From contig JADWOT020001697.1 of NCBI GenBank assembly GCA_036345935.2, forward strand, positions 1 through 64,000: a DNA stretch of 64,000 nucleotides, written 5' to 3'. Below the pieces are notes generated by a model. The model was not told the origin of the DNA. It searched no databases and saw nothing but the letters and a program-made list of their open reading frames with translations. The translations under genes were made by a program, and so were the position numbers. Positions within the stretch are counted from its first letter, which is position 1. Each line of letters opens with the position of its first letter. Shown here piece after piece: positions 27,096-40,014 of this stretch. The DNA is from Taenia hydatigena (taxonomy: Eukaryota > Platyhelminthes > Cestoda > Cyclophyllidea > Taeniidae).

Positions 27096-27902
27096 GTGAG
27101 ATCAAGCAATAAGAAGATCACGGACCTCCGTCGAGATTTGGTAGAAATGTTGTGCAAATACCTTAGTGTTGTTGACATAGTGAATGTTTGCACAGCGATT
27201 CCAAGCTGGGAGTGGATTCTCTTCCTGCAAACGCCCTACTCATACATCAGTAAGTGGAGGTGGATTGACAGACAGGTTTGTACAACGCTGTATTCAGACG
27301 AGTCACCTCCGCGCACAGCAGACATTTGCAAAGCCATTGAGCAGCACTTTAGTCAAATGCAGTTTGGGCTTCAATTCCCACTGATTCGAGCTCCTCATGG
27401 TGCGTATGAAGGCGTCACATGCCTTCTGGTTCTTTCCATCTTGACAAAGTGGGGGAATATTTTCCGCCCAATACATCCATTGGGGCTGGACACTTATTTC
27501 TCTCTAAACATTGTTAACTCTACCGACCCCACATCAATATACACTCGGCCAACAGATTACCGCCTTCCCGAAAATGTCTATTACCGTCCTCCAGGGTCTA
27601 CCGACTTTCAACTTGTTGGCAGTGAATTGGAGGGGATCCTGAGTAGTCGAATACTACGATTTACTGCATTCGACTGCATTCTCTATGTACTTAAGCTGTC
27701 CCTCTTCACGAGACACAGCTCAAATATTGTTATCGAGCTGCAAGCCGTATTGAGGACCTTGTCAGCCAGACACACTTTTGGGATTGTAATTTTAGACGAC
27801 GTGAGGAGGAGAGAGGAAAGTGGAATGGATCTCTTCACGGGCTATGCGAAAAAACTCGGTTTCCTTAATGACTCGCCTCTAATGACTACGCCAATTAACT
27901 AG
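27096..27902 (+). CDS. F-box protein, last exon (FBXO4-like)
   Basis: This is the longest frame in the window: 268 codons from the acceptor (ttttgcag/GTG) to TAG, well beyond chance length. There is no in-frame ATG upstream before a stop at 27027, so it is a 3' exon. Residues 11-45 read as an F-box: Leu-Arg-Arg-Asp-Leu, Leu-Cys-Lys-Tyr-Leu, Val-Asp-Ile-Val, then Trp38 and Trp40. Residues about 104-145 and 185-257 fit the C-terminal alpha/beta (small-GTPase-like) domain of FBXO4: Tyr-x-x-Val-Thr near 104, Asp-Cys-Ile-Leu-Tyr-Val near 193, and a hydrophobic strand followed by Asp-Val-Arg-Arg near 230-239. F-box proteins are the substrate-binding subunits of SCF ubiquitin ligases, binding Skp1 through the F-box. 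The F-box assignment is moderately sure. FBXO4 rests on remembered pattern and is less sure. No canonical AATAAA lies just downstream; AATAAG occurs near 28074. Confidence 0.65.
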   Translation: MRSSNKKITDLRRDLVEMLCKYLSVVDIVNVCTAIPSWEWILFLQTPYSYISKWRWIDRQVCTTLYSDESPPRTADICKAIEQHFSQMQFGLQFPLIRAPHGAYEGVTCLLVLSILTKWGNIFRPIHPLGLDTYFSLNIVNSTDPTSIYTRPTDYRLPENVYYRPPGSTDFQLVGSELEGILSSRILRFTAFDCILYVLKLSLFTRHSSNIVIELQAVLRTLSARHTFGIVILDDVRRREESGMDLFTGYAKKLGFLNDSPLMTTPIN

Positions 27903-30054
27903 CGCATTTGGCGCGTTCATGACTGCAACAGTCACATTAAGCAGCGCAAGGACATATTCGAATGGGTGTGCCAGGATGTAATCTGGAGGCGGATGCAAGA
28001 ATTGCAATTTAATTAGCTACGACACTTTGTAGAATGCTTGGCTTCGTGATTAGATTTGCTTAGTTTGTTATGCAATAAGCAAGATTTGTACGATCTTGTT
28101 TTTCTCGAAGATGCTTTTTATCTGCATTGGGGTCAGGGATCTGGTGTTTGTCGCATTGAATGGACTTGAGTACGCTTCTGCGCGGTCGAAGCATAAGATA
28201 TGATGATTGTAGCATTGCTTGATGCAGAGAGTGGCTTCTTTCATTTCGACTAATGCACCTCCTTCTCATTCCCCGTCGATCTAAGTCCCACTGCGTTGTC
28301 AACTTAATCTGACTTGCCTACTGACGAGTTGGAAGTAGTTTTGCAAGCACGAATTTTTTACGCACAAGTTCGCGTATATTTTGCTTCTTGCAGCACTCAC
28401 TTCGATTTACATTATTTTTTTAGTTGTCCGTCATCTTTGGTCAAACGCTGCATTCGCTTTGATCCAAATCGGAGTCAGTACCTCCTGAGACTCCCGAGAA
28501 AAGATCACAGAAATGCTACACAGGAATAAAACCATCATGGTTTACCAACTTATTTTATACGACTGGTGGCAGCCACTTTTATCCCATCTAAATCACATTG
28601 TTGGGTACCTGTCGATCAGTGAACGCATTGAAACCTGTTCCCTGAATTGGCAAGATAAGAAGGCGCTGTTATTAATTCCACCAGTAATTAGACAGCCTAA
28701 TATTTTATAGCGAATCCGCACCTCTACATGAAACAGTGGTTTGTGCTTAGACTTTAAATACAAGCGACGACGCTAGCTGCTGAGTGAGAAATCATATCTC
28801 GGGTGATCCGGAATCATGCGCCAATTTGAGCCGTATGTATTTGCTAACACTGGACGCTTTTACAGTCAGCTATGCATAGGATGGCGTCAGAGGAGAAAAC
28901 AGGCAACTGTTGTCCTTCTGCTCTGTTGACAGACTACAAATTGAGACCTTACTTCTTGTGCGGTCACTTCTTCTTTTAGTTGCATTGCAGAAGTCTTCAA
29001 CTAAATGAGGTCCGTCTGCGATTAGGCGACCAGTAAAAGCAGAGCATTCACACTTGAAGGAAAAGTGTGCTAACACATCCTACTCCTTCTGGCCAAAAAT
29101 TGTGTATCCACACAATCATGTGAACGTCTCCGAGGATGCGTGATTAGCACCAGAAATAGATGGTTGATATTTCGGTGATACTCGCATTAAAAATGTCTTT
29201 TAGCAGGTAATACGTGGTGGAAGTGATGTGTTAGCGACTAAGGCAGCGAGTCCATCGCAATACAAAGCGTGCTACAAATGAAATTAGATTTTGAAAGGGA
29301 ACGTGAACGAAGTGTGAGAACGTACGTGGTAAATCTTCTAATTGCTGCAGCGTTTCCAAAAAAGATTCCTGACTCCGCGACCGATCTGCGATTGTAGTCG
29401 GCGCAATAAGAGCAAGCGCTATGACCGACGAAGTTGCAATTGTTGACGTTCGTGAGTTTGGATATACGCGGTTGACGTGCATCAAACTAACCTCACCATT
29501 GATTATATTAAAGTACTTTCATATGTTTTAAGCATAAAAGCGGCGATTTCGTAGGTCACTGTTGCATTAGAGAAAAATAAGGAACGTGTCATACACTTCT
29601 TATAGTTATTTTAAAAAGGTCTAATCCGTCGCCCTGTACTACACTTCCTCAACCTTTTAGTGACAGTTTTTTTCAGCATATCCATAGTCACTGGATCCGG
29701 TTTTTCGTAAAACTCTGTATCTGGTTGCCCATGCGGAAATGTTAAGCCAACCGATTGGGAATAGTCAGGGGAAACTACGGATATGCTGTGAAGAGGAAAC
29801 CAAGTGGCACAGAACAAAGTAAAGCCGCTATCCATGAATGCTTGCTTCAACGTCGTAGCACCGTGCGCAGTGTCACACGATAGTGCGCAAATGACTAGGA
29901 TTTTGGTGGGCAAAGCATCACAAATACACATGAGATAAATTGACAGAAGCACACTTGCTGGTTAATGCAGAAATGGGTTAGTAAGTCGTGTACTGACGCG
30001 CAAGTATGGAACAAATGGACCAAAGTAAGAGCAGTGCAAATTAAATTCTTACGA
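27903..30054. other. No confident gene
   Basis: Probable 3' flank of the F-box gene, followed by sequence with chance-length frames on both strands. A 113-codon minus-strand frame (29611-29952) follows a plausible acceptor, but no family could be recognised reliably. Confidence 0.4.
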
Positions 30055-30200
30055 GGTCAGCTGACTTTATATAAAGCAGATGGGGAAGTGTAGAATGTTA
30101 TAACTTGTTTTAAATGAATAATAATAATGACTTGTGTGGATTCGTATGTCAACAGATGAGAAGGTGCAAATGTAGACAAACGCAGAACAATGCATCTAAG
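30055..30200 (-). repeat. Dispersed repeat copy B
   Basis: Reverse-orientation partner of 22780-22925. On the minus strand the words 'acacaagt', a TTA/ATT run and 'tatataaag' follow in the same order as in copy A. No coding function is inferred. Confidence 0.5.
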
Positions 30201-33200
30201 GAATAAAGCAAGGGTGCATAAGAATGCAGAGATAGGTGGGATGAAACTAAATGGCAAAATCATATGTTACTTTACTTGGTATATAATTAAGAGCCAAAAG
30301 GTGTAGTATAATGGGAGACGGTTGGTCCATTTAGCTCTTGTTGGGCAGAGACGTTAAAGGGAGAAAACATCTCCAGTTAAAAAAATCGAGTTCCATAAGT
30401 ACTACTGATTTGTCGAGTTGAGTTTTATGGTCATTTCTTTACATAGTGCTTAGAGCTGACCTGCAATGGTGACTGGAGGGGGAGTAACTGGGTTGCGGTA
30501 AGGAATTCTTGGTCTTCGTACTCGTGACGGGCATAACTTAACAGCCGTTTAAGGTGATTGCCATCTTCCAAAATAGTGGCAAGGAAGCGCAGTTGAGGTG
30601 TTTATGCAGATCTCATCTCTTTTTACTCTGACATATCTGGATTGCCTATTTTAGGGGCTGTGTAAGGCTTAAAAACTCATCGTAAAAAATGTACTACCCT
30701 AATATGGCACTGCTTTATCGAATGGTTTTTGACCTTGTAAAATCATTTTTCACTTGTAGGCCTCATTTTATTTATTTTATATACTTGAAATCAATTTTTA
30801 ATGCTGACACCTTAATGCTTCCTTGCTACATTTGGAAGACAGCCCCTGTTTTAATTCTCTCAGCATCAACTACCAAGCATATTAAAGTAGAGGCCGCATC
30901 CACTCCAAAGTAATAACAGCATTACAAGGCTTTATTTCAGCGACGTAGTGCTTATCAATGTAGTCACGCCTTCATAAAATTGACAGATCCTGCCAAGTTC
31001 AAAAATCTTGTAAGCAATCCTTAGGGCGACTTTAAGCTGCCTCAGTACATGAGTGCCTTCATTACAAATCGGTGTAAACGTCGTTTTCATGGTAGCCACT
31101 TAGTGGACATTGTTTGCCCCTACAGTGGATGGGATGACGAATTTGCCGTTATGTGAAGTTGGAATGGTGTGATGTTCTGCACTAAAGTCTCGTCCTACAT
31201 CACAGGTATCCGTCACTGTGACTAATGCAACATTGTGGCAGAAGGCGTGGGTGCAGCCAACGCCTATCCTTGAGTTGGTTCACCTGGACGGTGAAGTGAT
31301 CGTCTTAGCTATGTAAGCGTGTAATTTGCCTGATTCCCACCTTATTTCGCATTGCCCTTAGGCATGTAGGAAATGATTTCCACAGCCCTGGTCGGATTCA
31401 CTTTTGCTGTTACGTAGCATGCATACGTGACGTGTGCTTCTTAGCACCAAATCAAGGCTAGCAAGAAGGTTGGTTACAATGTTAACAGCAAAGCTGATAA
31501 AGACTAATTGTCTTTTGTGTTTCTGGACTTGGGTTTGACCAGTTGGATAAACCAACCTAAATGTAGTGGGATTATTTTCTCGGCAATACAACCGTAGACG
31601 TGCATACTGTGGTAATTTTTCCTATCAAACGGGCAGACTTTTCGTAAACGCATGGTGCAGTGCTCCTGTTACTGCTCTTCTAGGTGTTGCCATTGCCTTT
31701 CTTTGGTAAAGATTCACGAAAACTTAAGTGAAATTCGATAAATATTTTCTTGCATGCAACCTCATCACCACAAAAGGCTTGTCAAGCATGCGCAAACGAA
31801 TACATTGATATTTTACTCCAAGAAGAAGTGCCAGGTCTAATTCTGCGATACATGGGCTCACGACCACACAAATTTGTGACTGGATGTTACTTTGCTGGCC
31901 TGATTTAGTGTTTCGGTACTTCGAAATTTGAGTTGCTGTTAGATGTTTTTGTATGTTTAATGCCGTGCAGGCACAAGCTTTGAAGTGCATTGCAAAGAGA
32001 ATGGCAGTACCAGTGTTCAGTCCTTTGTTTAAGTCCTTTTTTTTTATTGACCGCTCAGTTCTTGTTGGACACAAATTGCAGCATTTGAAAGGTCTTTTAC
32101 TTCAATCTTGAGACCGTGCCTCCATCTCTCTGCTAGAAAGTGTTGTATCGGGTCGTCAGAACTTTAAAACACCACTTTGGCAGTGTTAGTAGTTTTAGTG
32201 GCACCTCAAAACTGTGCCACCACGTGATCGTCTGCATCGCCAACACGTGGTATCCCCGTGAGTGATGCTATTTCTCCATTGAGTGAAACTATCTACAGGT
32301 CTGCTCAAGTCACTGGCAGGAGGTTGGTGTTGGGAACACGAGTGGCGTGTGGACTAAACACCAGCACACCTGCGTGGTGATTAAAAGGATATGAAATGCT
32401 ACTAAATATTACCGGCTTAGCGTCAGCACTTTTTTTGCATAGAAGACTTCTATGAGTTGGTGTAGTCGTAAGCCTCCTCCTCCTTCTCCTATGCGGCAGT
32501 TCGATGATCCCCTTGTCTTGAAGGTGTGCAATCCGTCTGCGTCAGAAAGAGGTGACGATAGCGGCGCCTCGATGCTTGCATTTTGTTCGCCTATGCTCTT
32601 CGCATCCAGCACGTCGTTGCTGACCCAACCGCATGAGTTGGTACATCGGTCGATGGATCGATAAGACCACCTGGTGTGCAGTCGCTGCATTTCTGTTATC
32701 ATTTTGATAGTTTATCGATCCACGAAACGATCAATAGTGCCTCAGGACGAGTTAAGCTGCGAAAAATTGCTCGGGTAAAAAAGTGGACTCAAAGACACAA
32801 ACCATGGAAACGTGCCTTTGTTTATGATGAGAGTGTCATTTATTATTCCAATCCACGGCAAGTTCTTGAACCCTCTCCTTCTCCTCCTCCTCTATTTGTC
32901 ACTCTCAACTCATTATATTCCCCGTCCCTGAGTCTATACTTACGCCTAAGCTTTCGGGACAGCTATGGGGTTGCAAATGATGGACACGCATTTACAGCAC
33001 CTTCAAAGGGTCGTTTGGGACTCCAAGTGCCTTGCCAACAATTCCCTCCGTCTGCAATTGGTGGTTAGTTGCTCTTGTCGCCACAACATAAAGTAGCTTT
33101 TCTATGCTTACCAAGGATTAAGCTCATCAACTTTTGTTTGGCAGACACTAACAAATGAAGAGTATTTACTGTGTTTGTTGCATAAGAGCCCAATTATTCT

Positions 33201-35189
33201 GCTCAAAATTTGGCCTCATTGAAGAGGAAGTTGGACCTCTTTTAAAAGGTCTAGTGTGCATTACAACTTTCAATGTTTTCTACACGAGCTCGCAGTTTGA
33301 TTTCCCATTCGTTGGTTCATTTCTTTCGATTTGTTGAATTGTGCCACCCCTGAGTTGTTAGTTGAAGGAGTCCTTCTATGAAGCGCCCAACGAAATCCTC
33401 GATCACTCGGACAAGACCCAAGTACGGTGATTGAGTCAACAGACTGTTGATCACTTATTTACTTCTGAAGTCTGCAACTTAAGAAATGCCTTGACACAAC
33501 AGGTCTGATTTTGCTGTTTAACCTATGCGTTGTTAGCGGGAGCAATTGCCCAGCTAACCACTTCATGTTTTTCACTAAAATACACCTAGTAGATATGTTC
33601 AATGTCAACCTAGATCATATTCTTCACAGCTAAAAGTTACAAGATCACTTGTCGACTCACGCTATCACTAATGGGACGCCTCTATACTTTTTAAGCTATA
33701 TGTAGGCACACTGACATGAAATGCTCATCTTCTATTAGCAATGGCTGACTAACCCATGAAGTGAACCACAGGCTCCAAACATTATTATTTCGTTTGGATA
33801 GAGGTCTTGCAGCTCCGACGATATGCCATGCAATACCAAGAGCAAGTTTGTTCTCTATGCGGGGTAAAAGAAATGGATTAGCATAAAATACTTGGTCATT
33901 TGGCTTTTAAGATTTTTATTTTTTTGGATGAGTGTCATTAGCATGCAACCACGGAGTGGCAGCAGCTTTTTTAACCTTCTAAAAAAAGCGCCGGGGTAAG
34001 TCATGATTTTGAGGGCAGGGAATGCAGTGCCGACGTACTGAAGAGGTGGTGGAAAGGTCTACTGATATGCCACAGGAACGAATTCTCTCACAATAAGCGC
34101 TGATGAGGGTTTTAACAATTTACGAAATTGAATGAAATGAGTTACATGGACAACTAACGCACTACATGCAGTCCTCAATGTAGTTGAAGACTACTTTAAG
34201 TGAAAAAATGTCAGCACCGATCCACAAACACCATTTGTAATGATAGAAAACAGAGAATCATTAAATGAACCTTAACCATCCTTCCTTTTCTTAAGCCTTT
34301 TAGCGACATGCCGTTAGTCGCAAAAATCGGTGAGCATTTCGTCTTCACTTGCTTGGCTTGAAAACCATTCCACTGAGTGGCAGACTACGGGCAAATTAGA
34401 GTAGAGCCAAGGCAACGTCGTTCGATCGGGTGATTCCACTGATTAGTAGACCCCACAGACACACACAATTTGGCATTTTAATATCTGTTTTTCAAAGAAT
34501 ATCAAAATCCTATAGTTTGTTTGTGGCCTATCCCTTGGTATTGCCAAGTCAAGAAAAGCACTTTTTATTGTACGGGCCGCATTCTGTGTTCATCAAGAAT
34601 TGATTGAGAATTCTATAATTTCCTTCTTGAAAGCATTGGCTACGCCTATTAAGCACAGTCAATGCCAGTGACCGCATGAACAGGTAGTTTGATCCTCGAT
34701 TGAAAGGTTTCCTGACACACTCTTGCATCTGCCTCCACAAAATGCATGGTGATAACAGCGCATATCGGCGTTACAAGCTTTGCAGTCTCTTCTTGTCATC
34801 AGTTTAAAGCTCAAATTGGTGATACAAGTGGTTCCGCTTCTTTTAAACAAGTGGCGAAGTTGGCAACGAACTCAGCTTAATCGCTTGAAAAAGCTTATCT
34901 TGCATGGTTTGGCCTGACATTCCGTCTTTAGATTAAGTGGCAGACGGTTCGGTTGTTGCCGTGGCGCAAACTTCTATCACTTCATACTCTTGTCCCAGCA
35001 TTGCAATGATACGTGGTCTGGAGATGGTCGACATAGAAAGAAGAATTGGCAGATTTCGCGATTTCTGCGCTCTCGCCGTGAAAGGAAATGGAAAGAGCAA
35101 CAGATTGGCGTGCAAGAGCACAACACAATAAACTCATATTCAATCACTTTCTTAAATAAGCGCAATCAAGTTACGACTAATAGGATCAA
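30201..35189. other. No confident gene
   Basis: Many overlapping chance-length frames, none with a family motif. The 32409-33070 interval contains frames of 97-130 codons on both strands, without a domain or consistent splice sites. Confidence 0.4.
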
Positions 35190-35720
35190 AATAGTGTTTT
35201 CTGCTGCGATTGCCTGTGACAGTTTGCGTGCTAAATGTTCCCATTGTAAGCCTATTTGCATTGTAAAGCGCCCGTAATGGCAATGGACATTGAGAGATCA
35301 CAGTTGCATCACTGCGGTCTACTTTATCCCCTTAAATCTCGCTTTGATCGCGATTACTATTCTGCAATTTGTTGTCTCGCTCAATTTTTCTCGCATTTCC
35401 TAGAGAAAATGCAACAAATATGGGCAGATTGATACGTTGGAGCCCATTTTGAAAGAAAATCTTGGATAACATCTGAGTGTCACTGTGCTCTGCCATAACC
35501 CGTTTTATACAGCTTTAGTTTCAATTGCTTCTCTCTACTTTGTTGTCTCTTGCAATTGTTTTCTCATATTTTTAAGAGAAATAGTAACAAATTAGATCTG
35601 GTCGACACATTTCACATTGCATTTCACGTCGCTTCCTTTTGCAGTGGGTGAATATGGCAGTCCTTTGTTCGATAGATATTTTTGCAACGCTTTGACTGAC
35701 ATAATGGGCGCCCAAACTCC
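35190..35720. repeat. Degenerate tandem repeat, period about 171 bp
   Basis: The phrase 'tttgttgtct' with a 'gcaatt/tcaattt...tctc(g)cat' context and then 'agagaaa' and 'aacaaat' starts at about 35368 and again at about 35539, a spacing of 171 bp. Flanking sequence suggests more decayed units. The period matches the arrays at 5.6-7.2 kb, but I could not show that the unit sequences are the same. Confidence 0.55.
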
Positions 35721-37000
35721 ATTTGTTTGGGATTCGGACTACTTTAGAGTTGGTTTGTGCTTGCTGAAATTCGCTAGTTGGTGCGATACTTATTAAAGTG
35801 CTTGTGTGAAGGTCAATGTCAGATAATGGCAGTTTAGTCGAAGGTAGAATTCTCTGTCACTGTCATTGTTAAATCAAACGAATCAGGTCGCTGTGGCTAG
35901 AGCATGAGTAAGTCGTGGAACAGTGGGAACCGGTGCTCGGAGTCAACGACATCTGATCGTGACTGAGTTGAGAATTGTTTCATGGTTGATGCACAGGACT
36001 GTGTGCTTGAAGGTCTATAGTGTCAGCTTGACTTGGTCGTCTACCTCCTCTTTCCAAGGTTAGTCGGCTAATCTTCACATTGATTCTTCTTGGACATTGT
36101 AATCTAATCCGAAGTGCCAATGCAAAAGCGTAGGCTTAGCCAGGTTGTGGCTGATTTTGCATAAGATTGACACGTCATCAGCATCTCCGATTTCATCTCA
36201 GCATAGGGATGAGGCACCATGGCTCTCAAGTTGCTTGCACTGGATCCAATCATTTGCAGCTCTCACACAAGCAACATGGAAAAGTCGTCTCTAAGTGACA
36301 TGTTGTTTACACCAGTTTTACGTGCTGCATTGCTTAACCTGCCTCTCTATAGCATCTGCGCCTTGTGGCCATTTTAAGTGCTACTCTCCCTTACCACGGA
36401 AGGTTCACTTTAATCTGAAAGAAGGAAGAAAGTAAGAGAGTCACAGGAGATTAAATGTAATGAAGTGAGTCAGAGGGCGGTAAAGTGTTGGTGACGTGTA
36501 GGGTTAAAAGAAAATGGACAACCGACTGGCCATCCAACGATAGGCTGAAGATCTTACTAGGCTCAGGATGCAACCCTTTTGAAGGAAATAATGAAAAGAA
36601 TAAGCCTTCGCACCCAGATACACTTAGGCTTATACGCACACACACCTTCCTACCTGATTCCATGCAATATCAATTAAAGTGACCCTCCTAAAAGACGAAT
36701 ATTGAAATGGGCAACGACATACATGCAGACTCGGGTAGACCAACAGACAGGTAGGTGCAGACATATAGTGAGAAGGCCACAGATGGACTAAGGAGGTAGA
36801 GGGACCCTCTGCAAGGTGAATGTAGGAAGTAGGCAATGAGGTAGGCAGGCAGAATTTCGGTCGGTCCACGAATTACGAAGCAGTAGCAATGCTCCTACCT
36901 TTACTCTCGAGGTGGTAAGTGGAGGAAGGAGAGGAAGAGGAGAAAGAAATGAAATCAAGGCGAAGTAATGCAGGACAAACTAAAGTAGCCAAATGAAATA
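35721..37000. other. No gene recognised
   Basis: Only short frames. The 36400-36870 interval is purine-rich on the plus strand. Confidence 0.45.
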
Positions 37001-37009
37001 TGAATTGAA

Positions 37010-37920
37010 GGATTGTCAGCAATACAAGCTAGGTACGCGAAGACAAGCTTTAGTTTTAGGCGCAATGTTTTGGACAGATCTAATCCAGCCTGTACTAATC
37101 TAATCTGGTCATGATCCTTTGCTTGCTTTAATCGTGTCGCAATTAAGAGAGAGGCTAGTGAGGAGACGAAGTAGACTTACTAAGAGGGCGTTGATGGAGG
37201 AAGAGGTAGAAGGAGCAGAAGGAGAAGGTGAAGAATTGATGTTAGATTCGAAGGAGGTGAAGGTGAGAGAAGCGCGAGGGTGGCAGAGGAGCCAAGTGTT
37301 CTTGTGTCACTAAAGTGGAAAAGAAAGGTAAAATATCTCAGTGTAGATACATTGTAGAGTTGGATGCATGGAGTACACACAGTGGGACACAATGCGAAAT
37401 GCAATACTTTGAAGCATATTGAGCGCAGCAGGAGACGAAGGAGACAGTTAACAGCGATATGCTGGAGTTTGGCATGAGAATGGAGGGGTAGGCAAGAGGT
37501 CTCCTCTTCACCCATTTCAAAGACTTCATCAAACGGGTTCTTAGTGTGCACCTTGATCTTTAATGTCTACGAGAAAAAAAGGAAGAACCTTATTTTATAT
37601 TGCATGGAGATGCATCGAGTCGATTAAACGGGCCGAATCAGTGTTAGGACTGACCCAGAACGGTAACGAATGAGGCGCCTTACTCAAGTTTGTCATAATC
37701 TAGCCTAGGATGCTAATCTAGTCGATACTGATTCAGTCCAAATTAGCCAGGTCTAGTCAAGCCTAGACTTGCGTACCGTGCTACAGTACTTCCGCAGTGG
37801 GACATGAATATTAGGCAAGCTGTTGCACATCAGCAGGTCTCCAGATGCTGCTGCCGACTTAAGATTTAGAGACGTATAGTAAGTGCAGCACAGTAAGCGC
37901 AGTTTAGGGTTTACTTTTGG
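37010..37920 (-). repeat. Dispersed element, minus-orientation copy
   Basis: The minus strand aligns along most of its length with 52900-53765. Anchors include the identical 16-mer read as cagcatctggagacct (here 37835-37850), 'actgcggaag(t/c)actgt', and a shared 60-odd-codon frame (37338-37532 here, 53301-53507 there) with the same pattern of Trp-Val, Ser-rich and Cys-rich residues. Both copies end in a pyrimidine-rich tract and a motif family around 'gactgga'. Similarity is roughly 65-75% by eye. The element is about 0.9 kb and shows no transposase or reverse transcriptase, so it would be a non-autonomous element or an old segmental duplicate. Confidence 0.65.
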
Positions 37921-38999
37921 TTATGGGAATCAACGATTTACCCCTAAAGAATGCTCTTGAGCTAGCAAAGTGACTTTTCTGATGCTTGTCCTAATTCTGT
38001 GCCTTGACCAATTGCTATTTCGCATTGCGAATGGCAGTGGTGGTCCATTCGCTATAGATGGAAGCAGAGACAAAGGAACGAATATGATCCATTTCGATAC
38101 TGATTCATTTTTCCATTCATCTAGCCATGCAACTGAAATGGATGTAAAGAAGTCGGCTTAGTGAAAAAACCTGATTTTTCTTTGGATTGCGCGTTAGAAG
38201 GGGCCAACCGTAGTTTGACCTTTTCATGCGATATACACTAGACAACAAATGTGATAAAGTTGAAACGATGTAAACAAATAAATTGAGGGATGAGAGTGGC
38301 ACACGGCTAAATCGTGGACAAAAGGAAAGAGGAAGCAGGAGCGTAACGCTATTTATGGGAAGTAAAGTCAAGTGTTTTTGAGAAGCACGAAATTTGTTCC
38401 TACTCCTTTGAGGAATCTGTTCTTTTTACAAAATGCGCTGCCTGATTTAGCCTAATCGACTTCTTTTTATTGTCACATAACTGCATCGTCACTGTTCGAA
38501 CCCAAACCTCTTCATCTTTGCCCTGAGTTTACAAGACTTTCCCTATTTTTACAATTTTCTTCATTACCGCATGCCCCCAGTTTCTCTTGCTAATATAAAT
38601 AGTTTGCATTTTGGTTGCATCCACATTGCCAGACTTTATGACGCAAAATACTGCAAGAATTTGCAGAAGGAGGAAAGCTGCTGATACTTAAAACTGAGCA
38701 ACTCTCGATCAAAACAGATAAAAGGGAACGTACCTCTGGACCCGTAGTGTCCCAGCTTTCCTTGTCACAAGATACACCCTACACATTGGCCGCGCCAAAT
38801 TCGTCTGATTGCAAAACGAGAGCTGCTGTGATCTCTTACAGAAGAGGACGAGCTGCTGATTCCCAAGTCTTAGCAATTTTTTGTCAGCATTGATAAAAAC
38901 AAACGGGACTCTGCATTCTTGCCATTTCTGAGTTTGTTGCCGAAATGCGATCATTGCGCTTCGACCGCATCTACATTATGGGATTGTAAAGTGAGAACT
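37921..38999. other. No gene recognised
   Basis: Chance-length frames only. An 84-codon minus-strand frame (38117-38371) is stop-poor because of base composition and has no motif. Confidence 0.45.
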
Positions 39000-39500
39000 A
39001 CGGCAAGCAAACTGCCTCAACATTGGCCAGTCCTACATAAAAATCGCATATTTTTGCGCCTTTGCAACCTTCTTTGCTAAAATAAGCTCCCCACATATCA
39101 GGCGCGTTAAAATTGCTATTTTTTTACCCAATATTGCCGCAAGCAATTACAAAAGAAAGAAAAAGCTGAGTTTTATGTTTGGTTGATTTCGATTGTAAGG
39201 AGGAGAGAAGGGCCTTGCCCCATACCCTTGCTAAAGCATTTGCAGAGCAAACATGCAGATGACTTTTGATTTAAATTAATTTTAGCCACAGAGATGCCCG
39301 ATTGTTTGAGGGTGCGCTTTCGTGCATCATCAAACATCTGTGTTAACTTAGGCGAGAATTGCGGTAAGCGATTGATAATTGGGAAGAGCTTCTAGGTTTT
39401 AAGTCTTATGGATCCCAGATTAATAAGCTTGCGTCAGTATAACCTTATTTGCTAAAATAGGCCACTTACTTATCGGCCAGTCCTACGATTCATTGCACAA
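39000..39500. repeat. Weak internal duplication
   Basis: The words 'ggccagtcctac' (about 39025 and 39476) and 'tttgctaaaata(a/g)g' (about 39072 and 39449) each occur twice, but in opposite relative order. This suggests two or more decayed tandem units rather than one simple duplication. Confidence 0.35.
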
Positions 39501-39982
39501 CACGAGGAATATCACTGATGAAAAACGAAGAATACAGATCGCAGCTATGTGCTTATGCTACCCGGGTTTTTGTATTGAGATCATTCGCATTGCATTTTTT
39601 TCACGCCTAAGCATCAAACGTCCTAGCATTTGATACCTACTCTTTATTATTTATAGATTGAAACGAACAAAAATGGCGCAGTGTAAGGTCTGTACCCTCT
39701 GGCTTTTTGCTACTGCACACTCTTAGTGCAGCTGCACAGCACAAAATGTTGTAGTTTTGGGGGAGACCTGCGTCTTTGGCATCGTAGCAATTTAACGGTC
39801 GGGGCCTTTTTGGATCAACTTTGAGACAGTGCATGTAGGCTAATTTGGTATTGTTTTACTTCTGTAACGCCTTATGCACACAGTGATCTAAGCAACCAGT
39901 CAAAGCATTTCCGATGGCGGTTGAACGCGGTGAACAACTCTTTCGTAACTGAACCCTTTTCTCGCTTTGTTATGAAGGCTTC

Positions 39983-40014
39983 TAGCTACAGCACTATAGC
40001 TATAGCACTATAGC
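39983..40014. repeat. Short tandem repeat, 14-bp unit twice
   Basis: Two successive near-identical copies of gct(a/-)(c/t)agcactata. It is too short to imply a mobile element. Confidence 0.6.

Noticed and set aside
29611..29952. Minus-strand frame with Ser-Cys-Asp-Thr-Ala-His-Gly, faintly like a CHAT-protease segment
   Set aside because: The required context around the Cys and the upstream His region is missing, and the frame length is within chance.
37180..37551. 123-codon minus-strand frame as a gene
   Set aside because: It lies inside the dispersed element shared with 53 kb. The corresponding frame in the other copy is broken, so the openness reflects base composition.
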